A stretch of 64,000 nucleotides of DNA. Origin: Mycolicibacillus parakoreensis (lineage in GTDB: Bacteria > Actinomycetota > Actinomycetes > Mycobacteriales > Mycobacteriaceae). The stretch is taken from contig NZ_CP092365.1 in assembly GCF_022370835.2 (NCBI RefSeq), positions 2,480,001-2,544,000 of the forward strand, given 5' to 3'. The position numbers and the translations under genes are program-made. Within the stretch, counting starts at the first letter, position 1; each line of letters begins with the position of its first letter. The notes beneath the pieces are model-generated. The model had not been told where the DNA came from. It saw only the letters and a program-made list of their open reading frames with translations, and searched no databases. Of this stretch, positions 6,995 through 17,847 are shown piece by piece.

Positions 6995-9559
6995 TCAGTC
7001 GAACTCGGCGTCGGGCTCGGCCTCGTCGGGCTCGCCGCCACCGCGGATCGCCGTCAGCGTCGCGGCCAGCTCGTCGGGTTTGACCAGCACCTCGCGGGCC
7101 TTGGATCCCTCCGACGGGCCGACGATGCTGCGGGTCTCCATCAGGTCCATCAGCCGTCCGGCCTTGGCGAACCCGACCCGCAACTTGCGCTGCAACATCG
7201 AGGTGGAGCCGAACTGGCTGGAGACGACCAGTTCGACCGCCTGCAGGAACACGTCCATGTCGTCACCGATGTCGGGGTCGACGTCCTTGCGTTCCCCGCC
7301 GGTCCTGGTGGTGGTCACGCCGTCGGTGTACTCCGGCTCGGCCTGGTCCTTGCAGGCGCCGACCACGGCGTGGATCTCCTCGTCGGTGATGAACGCACCC
7401 TGCAGCCGCACCGGCTTGTTGGCCCCCATCGGCAAAAACAGCCCGTCGCCCATCCCGATCAGCCGCTCGGCGCCGGACTGGTCCAAGATGACCCGCGAAT
7501 CGGTCAGTGAGGAGGTCGCGAACGCCAGCCGCGACGGCACGTTGGTCTTGATCAGCCCGGTGACCACGTCCACCGAGGGCCGCTGGGTGGCCAGCACCAG
7601 GTGGATGCCGGCGGCACGGGCCTTCTGGGTGATCCGCACGATCGCGTCCTCGACGTCGCGCGGCGCGGTCATCATCAGGTCGGCCAGCTCGTCGACGATC
7701 GCCACGACGTACGGATAGGGCCGGTATTCGCGCTGGCTGCCCAGCGGCGCGGTGACCTCCCCGGAGCGCACCTTGGCGTTGAAGTCGTCGATGTGGCGGA
7801 CCCGGGAGGCCTTCATGTCCTGGTAGCGCTGCTCCATCTCCTCGACCAGCCAGGCCAGTGCGGCGGCGGCCTTCTTCGGCTCGGTGATGATCGGGGTGAT
7901 CAGGTGCGGGATGCCCTCATAGGGGGTGAGCTCCACCATCTTCGGGTCGATGAGGATCATCCGGACCTCCTCGGGGGTGGCCCGGGCCAGCAGCGACACC
8001 AGCATCGAGTTGACGAAGCTGGACTTCCCCGATCCGGTGGACCCGGCCACCAGCAGATGCGGCATCTTGGCGAGGTTCGCGGAGATGAAATCGCCCTCGA
8101 TGTCTTTGCCCAGACCGATCACCAACGGGTGGTGGTCGCGGCGCGTGGTCGGGGCGGTGAGCACGTCGGCCAGCCGCACCATCTCGCGGTCGGTGTTGGG
8201 GACCTCGATGCCCACCGCCGATTTCCCGGGGATCGGGGCCAGCATCCGCACGCTCTCGGTGGCCACCGCGTAGGCGATGTTCTTCTGCAGGGCGGTGATC
8301 TTCTCCACCTTCACACCGGGCCCGAGTTCCACCTCGTAGCGGGTGACGGTGGGCCCGCGGGTGCAGCCGGTGACCGCGGCGTCGACCTTGAACTGCTGCA
8401 GCACCGAGCTGATCGAGTCGGCCATCTTCTCGTTGGCCGCGGTGCGCCGCTTCGGCGGATCCCCGGCGGTCAGCAGGGCCAGCGGCGGCAGCGCGTAGGC
8501 CCCCTCGACGACCCGGTCCAGCGCCAGGGTGTCCTGCTGGGCACCGGCGGTGGCCGTCTTGGCCGCGGACTTGGCGGATCGGCGGCGTCGCGCCGGGCGC
8601 TCGGCGGCGGGCGCCTCGTCCAGCGGGTAGTTCTCCTGCGGGGTGCCCGACGGCGGGGGCGCAACCGGCTCGGCCAGTGCGGCGTAGGCCGCCGGGTCGT
8701 CGTAGTAGCCGTCGGAGAAATCCTCCGCCGGTGCCCCCGCGCCGTGGGCCCCGCCGCCGGGGTCGGGTTCGTCGAGGTAGTCGTCGTCGGCCCAGTCGCC
8801 GTCGGGGTCGGATTCGTCGAGGTACTCGTCGCGGTGGGCGCCGGTGGCGAACATCGCCCGGATGGCCGCCGGCGCCTCCCGGATGGTGGTCCCGCTGAGC
8901 AGCAGCACCCCGAAGAGCGCGGCCAGCACCAGCAGCGGCGCGGCGATGAACGGGGTCAGACCGTCGGAGAGCGGCCCGCCGATCGCGAAACCGACGAAGC
9001 CGCCGGCGTGTTGACGTCCCGCCGGGGTCTGCGGCGATCCCGACCACAGGTGCCACAGCCCCAGCACCGGCAGCGCCACCAGCGCCGCCCCCAACACCAG
9101 GCGCGGACGCGCATCCGGATGGGGTTCACTGCGCATCACGATCACCCCGACGGCGGCGGCGACCAGCGGCGCCACCACGGCCGCCGACCCGACCACGCTG
9201 CGCAGCGCCCCGTCGACCCAGTCGCCGACCGGGCCGGCGGCGTCGAACCACGAGCTGGCCGCGCCCACCACCGCGGCCGCCAGCAACGCCAACGCCAGAC
9301 CGTCACGGCGATGCCCCGGGTCGATGTCGCGGGCGCGGCCCACCGACCGGGCGGTGCCGCCGACCCCGCGGGCCAGCATCAGCCAGGAGGCCCGGGCGGC
9401 CCGACCGCAGGTCGCCGCCGCCCCTGCCGCGCGGGAGGGGCGGCGCGGCGCCGGTCGGCGCTGCGCCGCCGGCTTGCGGGCGGAGCGCGCCCCGCTCCGC
9501 GACGGGGCCTTTGACCTGCTCGTTCGGGTGCCGGATCGGGCGGCGGTCTTACTCGGCAT
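6995..9559 (-). CDS. ftsK: DNA translocase FtsK/SpoIIIE
   Basis: An 854-aa septal DNA pump that moves chromosome ends during division. It has a basic, Ala/Arg-rich N-terminal tail, four to five transmembrane helices (about residues 95-240), an acidic Pro/Asp-rich linker (about 240-330) and the RecA-type motor with Walker [10 protein letters not shown] near residue 506 and the Walker B region [16 protein letters not shown]-terminal winged-helix gamma domain ([18 protein letters not shown]) recognises polar KOPS-type sequences. The ATG at 9559 ([10 protein letters not shown]) fits mycobacterial FtsK; an upstream in-frame start at 9700 adds no recognisable sequence. It is divergent from the Rv2749-like gene, as in M. 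tuberculosis. Confidence 0.95.
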   Translation of the reverse strand: MPSKTAARSGTRTSRSKAPSRSGARSARKPAAQRRPAPRRPSRAAGAAATCGRAARASWLMLARGVGGTARSVGRARDIDPGHRRDGLALALLAAAVVGAASSWFDAAGPVGDWVDGALRSVVGSAAVVAPLVAAAVGVIVMRSEPHPDARPRLVLGAALVALPVLGLWHLWSGSPQTPAGRQHAGGFVGFAIGGPLSDGLTPFIAAPLLVLAALFGVLLLSGTTIREAPAAIRAMFATGAHRDEYLDESDPDGDWADDDYLDEPDPGGGAHGAGAPAEDFSDGYYDDPAAYAALAEPVAPPPSGTPQENYPLDEAPAAERPARRRRSAKSAAKTATAGAQQDTLALDRVVEGAYALPPLALLTAGDPPKRRTAANEKMADSISSVLQQFKVDAAVTGCTRGPTVTRYEVELGPGVKVEKITALQKNIAYAVATESVRMLAPIPGKSAVGIEVPNTDREMVRLADVLTAPTTRRDHHPLVIGLGKDIEGDFISANLAKMPHLLVAGSTGSGKSSFVNSMLVSLLARATPEEVRMILIDPKMVELTPYEGIPHLITPIITEPKKAAAALAWLVEEMEQRYQDMKASRVRHIDDFNAKVRSGEVTAPLGSQREYRPYPYVVAIVDELADLMMTAPRDVEDAIVRITQKARAAGIHLVLATQRPSVDVVTGLIKTNVPSRLAFATSSLTDSRVILDQSGAERLIGMGDGLFLPMGANKPVRLQGAFITDEEIHAVVGACKDQAEPEYTDGVTTTRTGGERKDVDPDIGDDMDVFLQAVELVVSSQFGSTSMLQRKLRVGFAKAGRLMDLMETRSIVGPSEGSKAREVLVKPDELAATLTAIRGGGEPDEAEPDAEFD

Positions 9560-9650
9560 ACCGACCAGCCTAGTCGCAAACACCTCATCAGCACCATAGG
9601 CCACACGGGTCACCGGCTCCCGGCCTGCGGACAGGCTCGATCCGGCGGTG

Positions 9651-9670
9651 TATAGGGTGACAGGCGTCAC
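9651..9670 (+). promoter_or_regulatory. Candidate -10 box and Crp-like site between ftsK and the Rv2749-like gene
   Basis: A -10-like TATAGG (9651-9656) is immediately followed by GTGACAGGCGTCAC (9657-9670). This is a perfect GTGA-N6-TCAC dyad, the core of cAMP-receptor-protein sites used by mycobacterial Crp/Cmr. The next gene starts at 9753. A site just downstream of the -10 would repress. This is motif matching only. Confidence 0.35.
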
Positions 9671-9752
9671 TACCGGTGCCGGCGTGGACCACCGGCCCAC
9701 CCTGCCCTGCCCCGCCCAGACCCAGCCGTATCCGCCGTGAGGAGATCAGCCG

Positions 9753-10067
9753 ATGCCCGTCGTGGTCGTTGCCAGCATGACCGTCAAACCCGACTCGGTC
9801 ACCAGCGCCGAAGAGATCGTGACCAGGACCGCCGCCGAGGTGCACACCGAGTCCGGATGCGAGCTCTACGCGGTGCATCGCAACGACAACACGTTCGTGT
9901 TCATCGAACAGTGGGCCGACCCGGAGGCGCTGCAGGCGCACGGGTCGGCGCCCGCGGTCACCGGCATGTTCTCCGCGCTCAGCGCCCACCTCGACGGTGC
10001 GCCGCAGATCACCACGCTGCAGCCGGTCCCGGCCGGCGACCCCGAGAAGGGGCGGCTGCGCGGCTGA
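9753..10067 (+). CDS. Antibiotic-biosynthesis-monooxygenase (ABM) fold protein, Rv2749-like
   Basis: A 104-aa dimeric alpha-beta-barrel protein: VVVVASMTVKPDS opens a first strand and helix, and ESGCELYAVHRNDNTFVFIEQWADPEALQAH is the conserved ABM core. Family members range from quinol monooxygenases to haem-degrading enzymes; no haem or substrate ligand can be assigned here. The ATG is preceded by GAGGAGATCAGCCG. The methyltransferase gene begins 38 bp downstream; the short-chain dehydrogenase (Rv2750) that separates the two in M. tuberculosis is missing. Confidence 0.8.
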   Translation: MPVVVVASMTVKPDSVTSAEEIVTRTAAEVHTESGCELYAVHRNDNTFVFIEQWADPEALQAHGSAPAVTGMFSALSAHLDGAPQITTLQPVPAGDPEKGRLRG

Positions 10068-10104
10068 CCACCGCACCGATCGCCGATCAGCACAAGGGAG
10101 GACT

Positions 10105-10977
10105 GTGACGCCGACACCCGCCGCACAAACCGCCGCCGGCCCGATGGTGCTGGCGGCGATCGAGCAGCACGAGCCCCCCGAGCGCCGGTTGGTCGACGAC
10201 GACCTGGCCGAGCTGTTTTTGCCCGCCCGGCTGCGCTGGCTGGTGCGGGCGATGCGCCCGGCGCCGCTGCGCCGGGCGCTGCGGGCGGCCACGGTGCGTT
10301 CGGCCCCGGGCATCTGGGCCACGTTGACCTGCCGCAAACGGTTCATCGACGACGCCCTCGACGACGCCCTCGACGACGTCGACGCGGTGGTGATCCTCGG
10401 CGCCGGCCTCGACACCCGCGCCTACCGGGTGCTGCGGCGGCGCCGCATCCCGATCTTCGAGGTGGATCTGCCGGTCAACATCGCCCGCAAGGCGGCGGCG
10501 GTGCGGCGGTCGCTGGGCGAGCTGCCGCTGTCGGTGCGGCTGGTCGCCGTCGATCTGGAGAACGACGACCTGCTGACCGCGCTGGCCGAGCACGGCTACA
10601 ACACCGACTACCGGGTGTTCTTCCTCTGTGAAGGGGTCACCCAGTACCTCACCGACCGGGCGGTGGCCACGACCCTGGCGGGCCTGCGGGCCGCCGCCCC
10701 GGGCAGCCGGTTGGTCTTCACCTACGTGCGGCGCAGCTTCATCGACGGCACCGACCGTCACGGCGCCACCGCGCTGTACCGCCGGATGTGTCAGCGTCGG
10801 CAGATGTGGCGCTTCGGGTTGGAGCCCGACGAGGTCGAGGCGTTCCTGGCCGGCTACGGCTGGCGGCTGGTCGAACAGCTCGGCGCCGAGGGCATCGCCC
10901 GGCGCTACATCGCGCCCACCGGGCGCGACCTGACCGCCAGCGACCTGGAGTGGTCGATCTCGGCGATCAAGCAGTGA
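10105..10977 (+). CDS. SAM-dependent methyltransferase, LCM/PPM family (Rv2751-like)
   Basis: A 290-aa protein of the mycobacterial leucine-carboxyl-methyltransferase-like family (PF04072). Features are the SAM-binding motif VVILGAGLDTRAYR (about residues 93-106), FEVDLPVNIARKAA with the acidic ribose ligand, the RLVAVDLEND region and VFFLCEGVTQYLT. The GTG start at 10105 is chosen because AAGGGAGG lies just upstream and the start fits the family length. The gene ends 4 bp before the convergent RNase J gene. These enzymes probably O-methylate polyketide or lipid carboxylates; the substrate is not known. The sequence DDALDDALDD near residue 88 is a small in-frame tandem duplication. Confidence 0.8.
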   Translation: MTPTPAAQTAAGPMVLAAIEQHEPPERRLVDDDLAELFLPARLRWLVRAMRPAPLRRALRAATVRSAPGIWATLTCRKRFIDDALDDALDDVDAVVILGAGLDTRAYRVLRRRRIPIFEVDLPVNIARKAAAVRRSLGELPLSVRLVAVDLENDDLLTALAEHGYNTDYRVFFLCEGVTQYLTDRAVATTLAGLRAAAPGSRLVFTYVRRSFIDGTDRHGATALYRRMCQRRQMWRFGLEPDEVEAFLAGYGWRLVEQLGAEGIARRYIAPTGRDLTASDLEWSISAIKQ

Positions 10978-10981
10978 ACGC

Positions 10982-12658
10982 TCAGACCTCCAGGATCGTC
11001 GGCACGATCATCGGCTGACGTCGGTAGGTCTCCCCGACCCAGCGCCCGACGGTGCGGCGCACCGCCTGCACGATCCGCGCCGGGTCGGTGATGTTCTGCG
11101 CGGCCAGCGACTCCAACTCGGCGGCGACCTTGTCGGCCACCGGCTCGAGGGCCTTGGGGTTCTCGGAGAAGCCGCGGGCCTGCAGATGCGGCGGCGCGAC
11201 CGCGCGGCCGGTGCCCCGGCGCACCACCACGGTGACCGCGATGAACCCCGACGAGAGCACCAACCTCTCCCCCAGCGTGGCGTCGCCGACGTCACCGGTG
11301 ACCAGGCCGTCGATGAACATCTTGCCGACCGGCACCGCCCCGGCGATGCTCGCCGTGCCGGCGACCAGGTCCACGCTGACCCCGTTCTCGGCCAGCACGA
11401 TCGACTCCTCGGGCACGCCGGTGCGTGCGGCCAGCGCGGCGTTGGCGCGCAGCATCCGCCAGGTGCCGTGCACCGGCATCACGTTGCGCGGCCGAATCCC
11501 GTTGTAGAGGAACAACAGTTCCCCGGCGTAGGCGTGCCCGGAGACATGCACCCGCACCTGGGCGTTGGTCACCACCCGCGCCCCGAGCTTGGCCAGCGCG
11601 TCCATCACCCCGTACACGGCCTCCTCGTTGCCCGGGATCAGCGACGAGGAGAGCACCACCAGGTCGTCGGCGGTCAGCGTGATCGACCGGTGCTCGCCGC
11701 GCGACATCCGCGACAGCGCGGCCATCGGTTCGCCCTGGGTGCCGGTGGTGACCAGCACCACCCGCTCGGGCGGCAGCGCCTCGGCGGCCCCGATATCGAC
11801 CACATCGGCGTCGTCGACGTGCAGGAACCCCAGTTCACGGGCGATGTTCATGTTGCGCACCATGGAGCGCCCGACGAAGGCGACCCGGCGACCCAGCGCC
11901 ACCGCCGCGTCGACGATCTGCTGGACCCGGTCGACGTTGGAGGCGAAGCAGGCCACGATCACCCGGCCCTCGGCGCCGCGGATCAGCCGGTGCAGGGTCG
12001 GCCCGACCTCGCTCTCGCTGGGGCTGACCCCGGGCATCTCCGAGTTGGTCGAATCACACAGGAACAGGTCCACCCCGGCGGCCCCGAGCCGGGACATGCC
12101 CGGCAGGTCGGTGGGGCGCCCGTCAGGGGGTAGCTGGTCGAGTTTGATGTCGCCGGTGTGCAGCAGGGTGCCCGCCCCGGTGTGCACCGCGATCGCCAGC
12201 GCGTCGGGGATGGAGTGGTTGACCGCGAAGTACTCGCATTCGAACACCCCGTGGGTGCTGCGCTGACCCTCGGCGACCACCTCGACGGCCGGTTTGATCC
12301 GGTGCTCCCGGCATTTGGCGCTGACCAGCGCCAGCGTGAACCGCGAGCCGACCACCGGGATGTCGGGGCGCAGCTTGAGCAGAAACGGGATCGCGCCGAT
12401 GTGGTCCTCGTGGGCGTGGGTCAACACCAGCGCCTCGATGTCGTCGAGGCGGTCTTCGATGTGGCGCAGATCCGGCAGGATCAAATCGACCCCCGGCTCG
12501 TCGTGGCCGGGAAACAGCACGCCGCAGTCGATGATCAGCAACCGGCCCAGATGTTCGAGCACCGCCATGTTGCGGCCGATCTCGCCGATGCCGCCGAGCG
12601 CGGTGACCCGCAGCCCACCCGGCTGCAGCGGGCCGGGTGCCTTCAACGACGGGGTCAT
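10982..12658 (-). CDS. rnj: Ribonuclease J
   Basis: A 558-aa metallo-beta-lactamase/beta-CASP ribonuclease with 5'-3' exonuclease and endonuclease activity in mRNA and rRNA maturation. Visible features are GGIGEIGRNMAVLE, the zinc-site motif HAHEDH (near residue 80), HTGDIKLD, the beta-CASP block (CDSTNSEMPGVSPSE, GRSMVRN) and VHVSGHAYAGEL with MPVHGTWRML near the C-terminal third. The ATG at 12658 (MTPSLK) matches mycobacterial RNase J and lies 7 bp after the dapA stop, so dapA and this gene form an operon as in Rv2753c-Rv2752c. The longer open frame upstream overlaps dapA and is rejected. Confidence 0.95.
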   Translation of the reverse strand: MTPSLKAPGPLQPGGLRVTALGGIGEIGRNMAVLEHLGRLLIIDCGVLFPGHDEPGVDLILPDLRHIEDRLDDIEALVLTHAHEDHIGAIPFLLKLRPDIPVVGSRFTLALVSAKCREHRIKPAVEVVAEGQRSTHGVFECEYFAVNHSIPDALAIAVHTGAGTLLHTGDIKLDQLPPDGRPTDLPGMSRLGAAGVDLFLCDSTNSEMPGVSPSESEVGPTLHRLIRGAEGRVIVACFASNVDRVQQIVDAAVALGRRVAFVGRSMVRNMNIARELGFLHVDDADVVDIGAAEALPPERVVLVTTGTQGEPMAALSRMSRGEHRSITLTADDLVVLSSSLIPGNEEAVYGVMDALAKLGARVVTNAQVRVHVSGHAYAGELLFLYNGIRPRNVMPVHGTWRMLRANAALAARTGVPEESIVLAENGVSVDLVAGTASIAGAVPVGKMFIDGLVTGDVGDATLGERLVLSSGFIAVTVVVRRGTGRAVAPPHLQARGFSENPKALEPVADKVAAELESLAAQNITDPARIVQAVRRTVGRWVGETYRRQPMIVPTILEV

Positions 12659-12665
12659 CGGCGGG

Positions 12666-13727
<1,062 letters not shown>

Positions 13728-14471
13728 TCACGCCTCGGTGGCCAGCGGCGAGGTGGCCACCTCGCTGCCGTCGGCCAGCGTGATGATCTCGAAGTCGGCG
13801 AAGACCGTCGGTGCGGCCTCGGCGAGTCGGCGCAGGCAGGCCAGCGCCACCCGTCGGATCTCCAGGTCGGCGTGTTCGCTGGCCCGCATCGCCACGAAAT
13901 ACCGCCAGGCGCGGTAGTTTCCGCTGACCACCAGCCGGGTCTCGGTGGCGTTGGGCAACACCGCCCGCGCGGCTTGGCGCGCCTGTTTGCGGGCGCCGGC
14001 GGTGGCGCCGACGGTGTCCTGCAGCCGCTGCAGCAGCGCGGTGAAGGCGGCGTGGTCGGCGTCGGCGGCGGCGGTGAGCAGCTGCTGCAGTTCGGGATCG
14101 GTCTCCAGTTCGGGTGGGAGCACCACCCGCGCGGCGACGTCGGGCACGTAGCGCTGGGACAGTTCGGAGAACGACAGGTGGCGGTGGCGGACCAGCTCGT
14201 GGGCGCAGGACCGCGACACCCCGGTGATGTAGACGGTGGCGCTGGCGTGTTCGAACACCGCCAGGTGGCCGACGTCGAGGAGATGACGCAGGTAGGCGGC
14301 GTTGGTCGCGGTGCGCGGATTGGGCTTCGCCCAGCTTTCGTAGCACGCCCGGCCGGCGAACTCGACCAGGGCCTGACCACCGTCGGCATCGGTGCTCCAC
14401 GGCACGGCCGGCGGCGCGGTGAACTCGGTCTGGGCGATCAGCTGCACCTGCAGCGAGGCGGTTTCGGCCAC
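13728..14471 (-). CDS. thyX: Flavin-dependent thymidylate synthase
   Basis: A 247-aa FAD enzyme making dTMP from dUMP with methylene-tetrahydrofolate and NADPH. The ThyX signature [14 protein letters not shown] is at about residues 94-107, followed by a typical C-terminal half ([18 protein letters not shown]). It coexists with a classical thyA at 18.3-19.1 kb, as in M. tuberculosis. ThyX leaves tetrahydrofolate intact while ThyA produces dihydrofolate and depends on DfrA, so the two enzymes place different demands on folate recycling. The start at 14471 is 90 bp from the divergent monooxygenase gene. Confidence 0.96.
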   Translation of the reverse strand: MAETASLQVQLIAQTEFTAPPAVPWSTDADGGQALVEFAGRACYESWAKPNPRTATNAAYLRHLLDVGHLAVFEHASATVYITGVSRSCAHELVRHRHLSFSELSQRYVPDVAARVVLPPELETDPELQQLLTAAADADHAAFTALLQRLQDTVGATAGARKQARQAARAVLPNATETRLVVSGNYRAWRYFVAMRASEHADLEIRRVALACLRRLAEAAPTVFADFEIITLADGSEVATSPLATEA

Positions 14472-14515
14472 GGCGCCCTACCTTAGCCGCCCGGTTGCGG
14501 CCGGCCGGCCCCACG

Positions 14516-14550
14516 GTTATGTTAGCGACTAACTTGTTAGTTCATAACAT
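14516..14550 (+). promoter_or_regulatory. Promoter with palindromic TetR-type operator
   Basis: A perfect dyad ACTAAC-TT-GTTAGT occupies 14528-14541 and a smaller one, TTAG-CGA-CTAA, overlaps it at 14522-14532; GTTATG (14516-14521) and CATAAC (14543-14548) flank them. A -10-like TAACAT (14545-14550) lies 17 bp after TTAGCG (14522-14527), placing the dyad in the promoter spacer. A TetR gene is the second gene of the downstream operon, so autoregulation is likely. Confidence 0.55.
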
Positions 14551-14561
14551 TGGGAGGGCGG

Positions 14562-16046
14562 ATGGACACCACGGTGCTCGTGGTCGGGGCGGGCCCGACC
14601 GGGCTGACCGCGGCGTGTCGCCTGGCGGCCGCCGGGGTCGGGGTGCGGGTCGTCGACGCCGCCGGCGCCCCGGCGACGACCTCGCGTGCACTGGCGCTGC
14701 AGCCGCGCGGCGTCGAGGTGCTGGCCCGCACCGGGGTGCTCGGTGAGCTGCGCGACCGCGCCCGGCAGATCAACCGGCTCACGGTGTTCGTCGACGGCCG
14801 CGAGCTCGCCACGCTGCGCCTCGATCAGGCGCTGGGCCGCTGGCACGGGCCCGGGGTGCTGGTGGTCTCGCAGGCCGAGGTCGAGGCCGCCCTGCGCGCA
14901 CGGCTGGCCGCGCTCGGGGTCACCGTCGAGTGGGGTCGCGCCCTGACCGGGCTCACCCAGGACCGCGACGCGGTGGCCGCGCAGATCGGTGGCCAGACGG
15001 TCCGCTGCGCCTGGCTCATCGGCGCCGACGGCGCGCGCAGCTCGGTGCGCACCAGCGCCGAGGTGGACTTCCCCGGTATGCCGCTGATCGAACGTTTCCT
15101 ACTCGCCGACGTGCACGCCACGATCGCCCGGCCCCGCGACGCCACCGTGGCGTGGCTGCGCGACGCCGACCTGCTGGCGGCGTTTCCGCTGCCCGGGGCG
15201 GACCTGTGGCGGCTGATGGCGCCCGCACCGGAGCACGGGCCGACACCGCAGACCCCCGAGGAGGTCGTGGCGTATCTGGCGGCGCGACTCGACGACGAGG
15301 CCGGCGGGCGGGTCGGTGCGACCGAGTGGACGTCGGTGTTTCGCATTCAGCGGCGGCTCGCCGCGCGCTACCGCACCGGGCGGGTGCTGCTGGCCGGCGA
15401 CGCCGCCCACATCCACAGCCCGCTGGGCGGGCAGGGACTCAACACCGGCGTCGGTGATGCGGAGAACCTGGCCTGGAAGCTGGCCCTGGTGGCCGCCGGC
15501 CGCGCCGGGGCGGGGTTGCTCGACAGCTACGAGGCCGAGCGCCGCCCGGTCGCCGAGGACGTGCTGGCCTCGACCAGCCAGGCGACCATGACCGCCGTCG
15601 GGAAGGGGTGGGCCGCGCGCATCCTGCGCGACCGGGTGGCGGTGCCGCTGCTCAACCGCGGGTGGGTGCAGCGGCTCATCACCGCCCAGGCCTCCCAGCT
15701 GCGGGTGTCCTACCGGCACGGCCCGCTGGGTGGGAGCGCCCGTCGGCTCACCCGCGGTCCCCGTCCCGGCGACCGGGTTCCCAACGTCACCAGGCCCAGC
15801 GCCGACGGCGCCACGGTGCGGCTGCACGAGGCGCTCGCCGCCGGCTGGGTGCTGGTCGGCGATGCCGCGCTCGCCGAGATCGCCCGCCACCGCCTCGGCG
15901 TCGTCACCCACCTGCCGGCCACGGAGGCGGATTCGCTGCTGGTGCGACCCGATGCGCACCTGGGCTGGCGGGGCCGGGATCGGCAGAACCTGCGCGACTG
16001 GCTGGATGGCGTGCTCGATACCGACGCCGCGGGCGCTCGGCGGTGA
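14562..16046 (+). CDS. FAD-dependent aromatic-ring-type monooxygenase (PheA/TfdB family)
   Basis: A 494-aa class A flavoprotein monooxygenase. The FAD-binding dinucleotide motif VVGAGPTGLTAACRL is at residues 6-20. LIGADGARSSVR supplies the DG motif, and LLAGDAAHIHSPLGGQGLNTG is the GD motif, near residue 277. The C-terminal thioredoxin-like part (from about 400) is short. The ATG at 14562 is preceded by GGGAGGGCGG. The stop overlaps the GTG of the TetR gene by 4 nt. Homologues hydroxylate phenols, polyketides or drugs such as rifampicin; the substrate here is open. No counterpart sits at this place in M. tuberculosis. Confidence 0.85.
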   Translation: MDTTVLVVGAGPTGLTAACRLAAAGVGVRVVDAAGAPATTSRALALQPRGVEVLARTGVLGELRDRARQINRLTVFVDGRELATLRLDQALGRWHGPGVLVVSQAEVEAALRARLAALGVTVEWGRALTGLTQDRDAVAAQIGGQTVRCAWLIGADGARSSVRTSAEVDFPGMPLIERFLLADVHATIARPRDATVAWLRDADLLAAFPLPGADLWRLMAPAPEHGPTPQTPEEVVAYLAARLDDEAGGRVGATEWTSVFRIQRRLAARYRTGRVLLAGDAAHIHSPLGGQGLNTGVGDAENLAWKLALVAAGRAGAGLLDSYEAERRPVAEDVLASTSQATMTAVGKGWAARILRDRVAVPLLNRGWVQRLITAQASQLRVSYRHGPLGGSARRLTRGPRPGDRVPNVTRPSADGATVRLHEALAAGWVLVGDAALAEIARHRLGVVTHLPATEADSLLVRPDAHLGWRGRDRQNLRDWLDGVLDTDAAGARR

Positions 16047-16624
16047 GTACCGACTGGCGGGCGGCGAAGCGGGCCGCCACCCGCCGCGCCATCCAGCAGC
16101 ACGCCCTGGCGCTCTTCACCGAGAAGGGCTATGAGGCGACGACGGTCGAGGAGATCGCCGCGGCGGCCGGGGTCTCCCACATGACCTTCTTCCGGTATTT
16201 CCCGCAGAAGGAGGCGGTGGTGGAGGCCGACGACTACGACCCGCTGATGGCGCGGCTGCTGGCCGCCCGACCGGCCGGTGAGGCGCCGCTGGTGGCGTTG
16301 CACGCCGCGCTGCGCCAGACCTACCACCATGTGCTGGCCGTCGACCGCGACGCGATGGCCGCGCGGGTGCGGCTGGTCATGAGCACACCGGCGCTGCGGT
16401 CGCGGCTGTGGGTCGCCCAGGACTCCACCCTGGCGTTGTTCGCCGACGGCCTGGCCGCCCGGGCCGGGCTGGCCGAGCCGGACCTGGCGGTGAGTGTGCA
16501 CGCCGCCGCGGCGCTGAGCGCCTCCGGCGCCGCGCTGACCGCGTGGGCCGCCGCACCGGAGCGCGACCTGGTGGCCCTGCTCGATGCGGCGTTCGCCGCG
16601 CTGCGGGCCGGGTTCGGCGGGTAG
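16043..16624 (+). CDS. TetR-family transcriptional regulator
   Basis: A 193-aa repressor with the N-terminal TetR helix-turn-helix (about residues 8-55: RRAIQQHALALFTEKGYEATTVEEIAAAAGVSHMTFFRYFPQKE, here split by its turn) and an Ala-rich ligand-binding half of the MftR-like C-terminal type. It begins GTGA, overlapping the monooxygenase stop, so the two are translationally coupled. The palindrome before the monooxygenase is its most likely operator. The effector is probably the monooxygenase substrate. It ends 2 bp before the convergent YcaQ-like gene. Confidence 0.88.
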   Translation: MSTDWRAAKRAATRRAIQQHALALFTEKGYEATTVEEIAAAAGVSHMTFFRYFPQKEAVVEADDYDPLMARLLAARPAGEAPLVALHAALRQTYHHVLAVDRDAMAARVRLVMSTPALRSRLWVAQDSTLALFADGLAARAGLAEPDLAVSVHAAAALSASGAALTAWAAAPERDLVALLDAAFAALRAGFGG

Positions 16625-16626
16625 AC

Positions 16627-17847
16627 TCAGACCGCCGGCAGCGCCGTGCGCAGCGGGCCCACCAGGTCACCGCGGCTGCCCACCGCAACGTCGTCGAGCC
16701 CCAACCAGGACGCCATCGTGGTCAGCTCATCGGCCAGCGCGGCGGCCACCCGGCAGCGGTCCCGTCCCGGTTCGGTGAACGCCCCGATCACCTGCAGCAC
16801 CCCGCGCGCCCGGTCGGCCTTGAGGTCGACGCGGGCCACCAGCTCGCCGTCGAGCAGCAACGGCCACACGTAGTAGCCGTAGCGGCGCCGCGACGCCGGG
16901 GTGTAGATCTCCAGGCGGTAGTGGAAGCCGAACAGCCGGGCCACCCGGGGCCGGAAGAAGATCAGCGGATCGAACGGGCAGAGCAGCGCGGTGCCGGTGT
17001 CGCGGCGCGGCACCGCCGAGCCGGCCCGCAGGTACGCCGGGGCGTCCCAGCCGTCGACGGCGCACGCTTCGAGCTCCCCGGCGGCCACCAGGTCGGCCAG
17101 CGCCGGGCCGACCTGGGCGCCCGACAGCCGGAAGTAGTCGCGCAGGTCGGCGGCGGTGGCCACACCCAGCGCCGCCGCCGAGCGGCGCAGCAACGCCCGG
17201 ATCGCGTCGGGCTCCTCGACGTCGCGGGCCAGGACGTCGGCGGGCAGCACGTTGTCCACCAGGTCGTAGTGGCGGGCGAATCCCACGCGGGTGGCGGTGG
17301 TCAGCCGCCCGGAGGAGAACAGCGCCTCGGCCACCCATTTGGTGTCGCTGCGGGCACCCCAGGAGCCGCCGGTGGTGCGGGCCCGGACCCGCGCCTGGGC
17401 GGCCAGGTGCGCCTCGATCTGCCCGGCGGTGGCCGGGCCCAGTTCGGCGACCGCCGCCAGCACCGCCTCGACCAGGCCCGGGTTGGCCCGCACCACGTGG
17501 CGGCCCCACCGGCCGTGCGGGTAGCGACGCATCCGCCAGCGCAGCAGTGGCCAATCCTCGACGGCCATCAGCGCGGCCTCGTGTGCCCAGTACTCCACCA
17601 GCAGCCGCGGCGTCGGGCCCCAGGCCGCGCGGTCGAGCAGCGCCCGGTCGTAGGGGCCGAGCCGGGAGAAGACCGGCGCGTAGTGGGCGCGCACCGCCAC
17701 CGACACCGAATCGAGCTGCAGCAGCTGGATCCGGTCGAGCAGCCGACGCAGATGCGCCCGGGTCAGCGGGCCCCGCGGGGCGGGGCGGCCGAACCCCTGG
17801 GCGCGCACGGCGATGCGCCGCGCCTGCGCCGCGGTCAGCGTGATCAC
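16627..17847 (-). CDS. YcaQ/AlkX-like winged-helix protein (possible crosslink-repair DNA glycosylase)
   Basis: A 406-aa protein of the HTH_42/YcaQ family. Its opening [42 protein letters not shown], the [12 protein letters not shown] motif and the C-terminal [31 protein letters not shown] are the hallmark blocks. In enteric YcaQ the QxQ/QLD region carries catalytic glutamines that unhook interstrand crosslinks; here QLLQLDS is present. The GTG start at 17847 overlaps the dfrA stop (GTGA), so it is the last gene of thyA-dfrA. In M. tuberculosis an hsdS/Rv2762c segment occupies this position. Activity is inferred from the family. Confidence 0.78.
   Translation of the reverse strand: MITLTAAQARRIAVRAQGFGRPAPRGPLTRAHLRRLLDRIQLLQLDSVSVAVRAHYAPVFSRLGPYDRALLDRAAWGPTPRLLVEYWAHEAALMAVEDWPLLRWRMRRYPHGRWGRHVVRANPGLVEAVLAAVAELGPATAGQIEAHLAAQARVRARTTGGSWGARSDTKWVAEALFSSGRLTTATRVGFARHYDLVDNVLPADVLARDVEEPDAIRALLRRSAAALGVATAADLRDYFRLSGAQVGPALADLVAAGELEACAVDGWDAPAYLRAGSAVPRRDTGTALLCPFDPLIFFRPRVARLFGFHYRLEIYTPASRRRYGYYVWPLLLDGELVARVDLKADRARGVLQVIGAFTEPGRDRCRVAAALADELTTMASWLGLDDVAVGSRGDLVGPLRTALPAV

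Noticed and set aside
7601-9514. 637-codon plus-strand frame opposite ftsK
   Set aside because: Shadow of ftsK; the composition is His/Arg/Gly-rich without any recognisable motif.
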